Origin: Hominenteromicrobium mulieris
GTDB taxonomy: Bacteria; Bacillota; Clostridia; Oscillospirales; Acutalibacteraceae
Direction: 5' to 3'
Assembly (NCBI GenBank): GCA_021029595.1
Contig: JAJJOY010000004.1
Span: forward strand, 124,001 to 188,000
Length of the DNA stretch: 64,000 nucleotides
The translations under genes and the position numbers were made by a program. Below the pieces are notes generated by a model. That model searched no databases, was not told the origin of the DNA, and saw only the letters and a program-made list of their open reading frames with translations. Each line of letters starts with the position of its first letter. The first letter of the stretch is position 1. Positions 60,354 to 64,000 of the stretch are shown here, one piece after another.

Positions 60354-61400
60354 ATGTCTCTTACAAAATCCGTGTTCGGCACGTTCCCCTGCGGGAAAAC
60401 GGCTGACGCTTATACGCTGAAAAACGCGTCAGGCGTGACGCTTGTGCTCACAAACTACGGTTGCCGCATTTTACAGCTTTTAACACCGGACAAGTCCGGT
60501 AAGCTCGGCGATGTCGTGCTTGGCCACGCCACGCTCGAGGAATACTTCGGCTCCGACTTTCAGGGCACGTTCGTCGGCCGCTACGCAAACCGCATCGGCG
60601 GCGCAACGCTCACCATTGACGGCGTAACGTATGCACTCGATCAAAACGACGGCGCAAACACGCTGCACGGCGGCACAAAAGGCTACCATCAAGTACTGTT
60701 TGATGTGAAAGAGACGAACGACGGCGACGAACCGTCTGTCACGTTCACACATGTCAGCCCGGACGGCGACGAAAATTACCCCGGCACACTGACCGTTGAA
60801 GTGCAGTACACTTTGACAGCCGACAACGCCGTGGAGATTACCTACCGCGGCAAGACCGACCGTAAGACAGTGTTCAACCCGACGAACCACTCGTTCTTCA
60901 ACCTGAAAGCCGACGGCTCCAAGGACGTGCTTTCCACGCTTGTGACGATTCACGCGTCTGAGGTAACGGCGGTCACAGATGACCTCATTCCCACCGGCGA
61001 GTTGCTGCCCGTAAAAGGCACGCCGCTTGATTTCACGGCTGCAAAGCCGCTCGGGCAGGATATGTTCGCGGATGACCACCTCATCCAGCTCTGCGGCGGT
61101 TTCGACCACAACTTCTGTGTGGACGGCGAGGGCATGCGCGAGATTGCAATAGCCTACGAGCCGGAGACCGGCCGCGAAATGACCGTCTATTCCGATATGC
61201 CCGGCGTGCAGCTGTATACGTTCAATGGCACTTCCGGCCTGAAGAACAAAGACGGCAGCGACATGATCCCCCACGGGGCACTGTGCCTTGAGACACAGTT
61301 CTACCCGGATTCCGTGCATCACGAGAACTTCCCGTTCCGCTATGTCACGCCGGAGAAACCGTTCGAGTCCAAAACAATCTATAAATTCACTGTGAAATAA
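60354..61400 (+). CDS. galM: Aldose 1-epimerase (mutarotase)
   Basis: This 348-residue galactose mutarotase-type beta-sandwich enzyme has the catalytic histidines in ANTLHGGTKGYHQ and PTNHSFFNL and the catalytic glutamate near the end in CLETQFYPDSVHH. GFDHNFCVDG also fits the family. It forms a two-gene unit with the ROK kinase. Length and motifs are normal for the family. Confidence 0.94.
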   Translation: MSLTKSVFGTFPCGKTADAYTLKNASGVTLVLTNYGCRILQLLTPDKSGKLGDVVLGHATLEEYFGSDFQGTFVGRYANRIGGATLTIDGVTYALDQNDGANTLHGGTKGYHQVLFDVKETNDGDEPSVTFTHVSPDGDENYPGTLTVEVQYTLTADNAVEITYRGKTDRKTVFNPTNHSFFNLKADGSKDVLSTLVTIHASEVTAVTDDLIPTGELLPVKGTPLDFTAAKPLGQDMFADDHLIQLCGGFDHNFCVDGEGMREIAIAYEPETGREMTVYSDMPGVQLYTFNGTSGLKNKDGSDMIPHGALCLETQFYPDSVHHENFPFRYVTPEKPFESKTIYKFTVK

Positions 61401-61481
61401 TGTGGGAGGGCTGCCGCAGGGCGGCCCTTTCCGATTTCATCGCCTGCGGTTTTCCGCGGCAAATTGCAAGGAGGTCATTTT

Positions 61482-61889
61482 TTGAAAAAAGAAATTTCCT
61501 GCGGCGCGGTCATTGCGCGGCAAACCGAAAACGGACGTGAAATTCTGCTCATCCGCCATGTAAACGGCGGTCATTGGGCGTTTCCGAAAGGCCATATGGA
61601 GGGCAATGAGACCGAAAGCGAAACCGCCTTGCGCGAGATCCGCGAGGAGACCGGCCTTACAGTCACGCTTGATACCGGCTTTCGCGCTGTCGTCACTTAC
61701 TCCCCGAAGCCGGGCGTCATGAAAGATGTCATCTACTTTGCAGCCGAATACATCGGCGGCGAAGCGCACCGGCAGGTAGAGGAAGTCACCGAGCTCTGCT
61801 GGGTACCGGCAGAAGAAGCTGCGGCGCACATCACGTTTGAAAACGATAAAGATGTGCTGAGGAAGTACAGAGAATATTGCAAAACATAA
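61482..61889 (+). CDS. NUDIX hydrolase
   Basis: This 135-residue pyrophosphohydrolase has the complete NUDIX box GHMEGNETESETALREIREETGL and an upstream AFPKGH strand, resembling diadenosine polyphosphate or MutT-like hydrolases. The TTG at 61482 is preferred because AAGGAGG lies 7 bases upstream; the frame start at 61464 precedes that signal. The substrate cannot be told. A strong bidirectional terminator follows. Confidence 0.9.
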   Translation: MKKEISCGAVIARQTENGREILLIRHVNGGHWAFPKGHMEGNETESETALREIREETGLTVTLDTGFRAVVTYSPKPGVMKDVIYFAAEYIGGEAHRQVEEVTELCWVPAEEAAAHITFENDKDVLRKYREYCKT

Positions 61890-61930
61890 GAAAAGAGCGT
61901 GCAAACTTTCATCTGCACGCTCTTTTCTTA
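61888..61930. terminator. Bidirectional terminator between the NUDIX and pduL genes
   Basis: AAGAAAAGAGCGTGCA and TGCACGCTCTTTTCTT form a perfect 16 bp stem with a 10 nt loop. The NUDIX stop codon lies in its first arm. Confidence 0.85.
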
Positions 61931-61953
61931 TGCTCATGTAGCTTTAAGCGAAA

Positions 61954-62523
61954 TTACTTAACGATCTCGCCCTCAACGGTGCCGCCGAGTGCCGCTGCGT
62001 TGGACTCATCGGTGTCGATGTGCATAGCAGCCGCATACTTCGGGCTGACACGCACAACAACGTCGCCGAAAATCACGCTGCGCTCGCCTTCCTTGCCGAC
62101 CTTAACGGAGACGATCTGCTTGTCTTCCACACCGGCTGCCGCTGCCTCTTCCACGTTGAAGTGGATGTGGCGCTTTGCTGCGATGACGCCCTTTTCAATG
62201 ACGACTTCGCCTGCCGGGCCCTTCAGCGTACATCCCGGGGTGCCCTCAAGGTCGCCGGACTCACGGATCGGTGCTGCAATACCGAGCTTGCGTGCGTCGG
62301 TCAGTGCAACTTCAACCTGCGTCTCCGGGCGCGTCGGGCCAAGGATGGACATAACAAGGGAACCCTTCGGGCCGATGACCTCTACCTTCTCGTTGGAAGC
62401 GTACTGGCCGGGCTGAGAGAGTTCTTTCTTAACGGTAAGCTTTGCGTCTGCGCCAAAAAGCGTCTTCAGATCCGCTTCGGACACGTGAACGTGACGTGCG
62501 GAGGTTTCAACCATAACTTTCAT
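61954..62523 (-). CDS. pduL: Phosphate propanoyltransferase/phosphotransacetylase PduL
   Basis: This 189-residue PTAC-family enzyme interconverts acyl-CoA and acyl phosphate. The two beta-barrel halves carry the metal-binding histidines: SARHVHVSEADL, AAKRHIHFNVEEA and AAMHIDTDESNAA. No N-terminal encapsulation peptide is seen and no microcompartment shell genes are nearby, so it is probably the cytosolic acetate-forming phosphotransacetylase. Promoter TTGTAT-17-TAAAAT lies at 62560-62588. Confidence 0.93.
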   Translation of the reverse strand: MKVMVETSARHVHVSEADLKTLFGADAKLTVKKELSQPGQYASNEKVEVIGPKGSLVMSILGPTRPETQVEVALTDARKLGIAAPIRESGDLEGTPGCTLKGPAGEVVIEKGVIAAKRHIHFNVEEAAAAGVEDKQIVSVKVGKEGERSVIFGDVVVRVSPKYAAAMHIDTDESNAAALGGTVEGEIVK

Positions 62524-62559
62524 TTGAAAATACCTGTCCTTTCCGGATTTTGTATTTCT

Positions 62560-62588
62560 ATTTTACTACGAACCGACAGAAAATACAA
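62560..62588 (-). promoter_or_regulatory. Promoter of pduL
   Basis: Minus strand TTGTAT (62588-62583), 17 bases, TAAAAT (62565-62560), about 35 bases before the pduL ATG. Confidence 0.65.
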
Positions 62589-62677
62589 GTTTTGGGCTAT
62601 GTTTTTTCTCCGATTTATGATAAACTTAATGCAGAAAAGACCGTAATTTGAAAAAACGCGAAAAGTCGGTGTGAAAT

Positions 62678-63259
62678 ATGTTTGAAAACTGGGAAGAATT
62701 GAAAGAAAACTGCCTGAACTGCCGCAAGTGCAACTTGTGCGAAGCGCGCTCCAATGTCGTGTTCGGCGTGGGTAACCCGTGCGCGAAGGTCATGTTCATC
62801 GGTGAAGGCCCGGGCCGAAACGAAGATTTGCAGGGCGAGCCGTTCGTCGGTGCTGGCGGTCAGCTGCTCGATAAATACCTCGCCGCCGTCGACCTCGACC
62901 GCCGCACGAATATCTACATTGCAAATATCGTCAAATGCCGTCCGCCGCAAAACCGCGATCCCTTGCAGGAGGAACAGGAAGCCTGCATGGACTGGCTGCG
63001 CAATCAAACCGCCCTGCTGCGTCCGAAGATCATCGTATGCCTCGGCCGCATCGCCGCCATGCGCATCATCAAACCCGATTTCAAGATCACACGCGAGCAC
63101 GGACAGTTTTTCAAAAAAGGCAACATCTACATGACGGCAACCCTCCACCCTGCCGCCCTGCTGCGCAATCCCGCACAAAAGCCCGCCGCGTTCGACGACT
63201 TTTTAAAGCTCCGCGATAAGATCGACGAGCTTCAGGCAGATATCTCCAAAACATATTAA
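62678..63259 (+). CDS. Uracil-DNA glycosylase, family 4 (Fe-S type)
   Basis: This 193-residue family 4/5-type glycosylase removes uracil from DNA. Cysteines near the N-terminus ([10 protein letters not shown]) and later in [12 protein letters not shown] and EACMDW would bind a 4Fe-4S cluster. The active-site motif is [17 protein letters not shown] and the C-terminal motif HPAALLRNP. The KRRIH-type loop of UdgX is not seen, so ordinary UDGa activity is expected. It is monocistronic with a terminator behind it. Confidence 0.93.
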   Translation: MFENWEELKENCLNCRKCNLCEARSNVVFGVGNPCAKVMFIGEGPGRNEDLQGEPFVGAGGQLLDKYLAAVDLDRRTNIYIANIVKCRPPQNRDPLQEEQEACMDWLRNQTALLRPKIIVCLGRIAAMRIIKPDFKITREHGQFFKKGNIYMTATLHPAALLRNPAQKPAAFDDFLKLRDKIDELQADISKTY

Positions 63260-63265
63260 ACATAC

Positions 63266-63302
63266 AAAAGCTGCTCCGTTTTTATGCGGAACAGCTTTTT
63301 TC
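63266..63302. terminator. Bidirectional terminator between the UDG and ddh genes
   Basis: AAAAGCTGCTCCG pairs with CGGAACAGCTTTTTT with one mismatch; T residues follow on both strands. It serves the UDG gene and the convergent ddh gene. Confidence 0.75.
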
Positions 63303-63328
63303 GTTTTAATTATAAACTTGCATGAACC

Positions 63329-64000
63329 TTACAGCAGCTTTGCGCGGAGCGCTTCGCCGCTTTCCGGGTGGAGATACGCCGGAGCAACGTCAAAGACGGT
63401 CTTGCAGCCCACCTGACCTTCACTGTGCATGCGGTATGCCGCGCGGGCAAACGCTACGAGCACACTGGAAGTGAACTCCGGGTTGGAATCAAGCGTCAGC
63501 TTATACTCGATGATGTGCTTGTTTTCGCCATTCAGGCCCGTCACACCGGTGCGGAACACCATACCGCCGTGCGGAATGCCTGAATGGTCGCGGTCAAGCT
63601 CTTCCTGGCTGATGAAGTGTACGGTCGTGTCGTAATCGGAGAAATAGTTCGGCATCGTGACGATGGCTTCCTCAATGGCAGCCTTGTCCGCACCCTCTTT
63701 GGCAACGACAAAGCACTCTCGGGTGTGCTTCTCGCGCGTCGTCAGCTCCGGGTTCTCGCCGCGGCGCACGCTTTCAAGCGCGCTCTCCACCGGGATAGTA
63801 TACTGGCGGGCATCCTGTACGCCGGGAATGCGGCGAATCGCATCGGAGTGACCCTGGCTGACACCCTTGCCCCAGAACGTGTAGTCTTTGCCGTTCGGCA
63901 AAATCGCCTGACCATAGAGGCGGTTCAGAGAGAACATACCCGGGTCCCAACCGACGGAAATCATGCCGAGGTGGCCGCTCTTCTTGCAGGCCGCGTCTAC
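63329..64000 (-). CDS. ddh: Meso-diaminopimelate dehydrogenase (5' end outside window)
   Basis: This NADPH-dependent enzyme makes meso-diaminopimelate from tetrahydrodipicolinate in one step. The 223 visible residues start in VDAACKKSGH and include SVGWDPGMFSLNRLYG, GKGVSQGHSDAIRRIPGV, ENKHIIEYKLTLDSNPEFT and the C-terminal HPESGEALRAKLL, all Ddh hallmarks. The ATG at 63964 is internal; the frame is open to the window edge and about 100 N-terminal residues including the Rossmann motif lie beyond. It indicates a DAP-type peptidoglycan. Confidence 0.93.
   Translation of the reverse strand, partial: VDAACKKSGHLGMISVGWDPGMFSLNRLYGQAILPNGKDYTFWGKGVSQGHSDAIRRIPGVQDARQYTIPVESALESVRRGENPELTTREKHTRECFVVAKEGADKAAIEEAIVTMPNYFSDYDTTVHFISQEELDRDHSGIPHGGMVFRTGVTGLNGENKHIIEYKLTLDSNPEFTSSVLVAFARAAYRMHSEGQVGCKTVFDVAPAYLHPESGEALRAKLL

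Noticed and set aside
61954-62523. Part of a propanediol microcompartment
   Set aside because: No shell, diol dehydratase or encapsulation-peptide signal is present near pduL.
1-64000. CRISPR arrays, rRNA operons or intact prophage
   Set aside because: No regularly spaced repeats, no rRNA core sequences and no phage structural or integrase genes were seen.

Overview
The window looks like a chromosomal segment of a spore-forming, anaerobic, Gram-positive member of the Clostridia, probably an Oscillospirales/Ruminococcaceae-type gut bacterium. The grounds are a sporulation sigma factor (SigG), lipoproteins with Gram-positive lipoboxes, AGGAGG ribosome binding sites, a T-box in front of pheST, IreB, meso-diaminopimelate dehydrogenase, an anaerobic (early cobalt insertion) cobalamin pathway and PduL. 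The genus cannot be settled by reading alone. No rRNA, CRISPR array or intact prophage was seen.

Region 1 (1-3.8 kb) is accessory DNA. It holds the 3' part of a type I restriction subunit (HsdR), a TnpV-type transposon protein and a small companion ORF. Region 2 (3.8-9.95 kb, minus strand) is a polyamine operon: arginine decarboxylase, spermidine synthase, agmatinase, carboxy(nor)spermidine dehydrogenase and carboxy(nor)spermidine decarboxylase. It is transcribed from a near-consensus sigma-A promoter through a leader of about 390 nt that is rich in hairpins and ends in an intrinsic terminator. Region 3 (9.97-29.95 kb, minus strand) is a tightly overlapped 20-gene cobalamin operon behind a cobalamin riboswitch. 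It starts with an exported lipoprotein form of the cobaltochelatase CbiK. A two-domain lipoprotein of unknown function and a BtuFCD-like importer follow, with the importer ATPase fused to CbiD. The corrin-ring and nucleotide-loop genes come next and end with cbiC, about 20 bp before the polyamine promoter. cbiL, the uroporphyrinogen methyltransferase and the corrinoid adenosyltransferase are absent from the window.

Region 4 (30-33.4 kb) has two paralogous Gfo/Idh/MocA oxidoreductases flanking a sugar-phosphate isomerase. The paralogs share long identical DNA blocks. Region 5 (33.4-47.5 kb) carries mutY, tcdA, an internally deleted cysteine desulfurase remnant and a TtcA-like PP-loop ATPase. 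It continues with a MarR regulator and a heterodimeric ABC exporter, a lipoprotein, sigG, alaX, a SEC-C protein, a membrane protein and the CCA-adding enzyme. Region 6 (47.5-57.2 kb) has a MazF/NdoA toxin, NAD(P)HX repair, T-box-pheST, ireB and a diguanylate cyclase gene split by a frameshift. Region 7 (57.4-64 kb) has a MATE exporter, tRNA-Leu(TAA), ROK glucokinase-galM, a NUDIX hydrolase, PduL, a family-4 uracil-DNA glycosylase and the 3' part of ddh.

The items most worth following up are the exported CbiK/lipoprotein/importer module with its ATPase-CbiD fusion, and the structured leader of speA.
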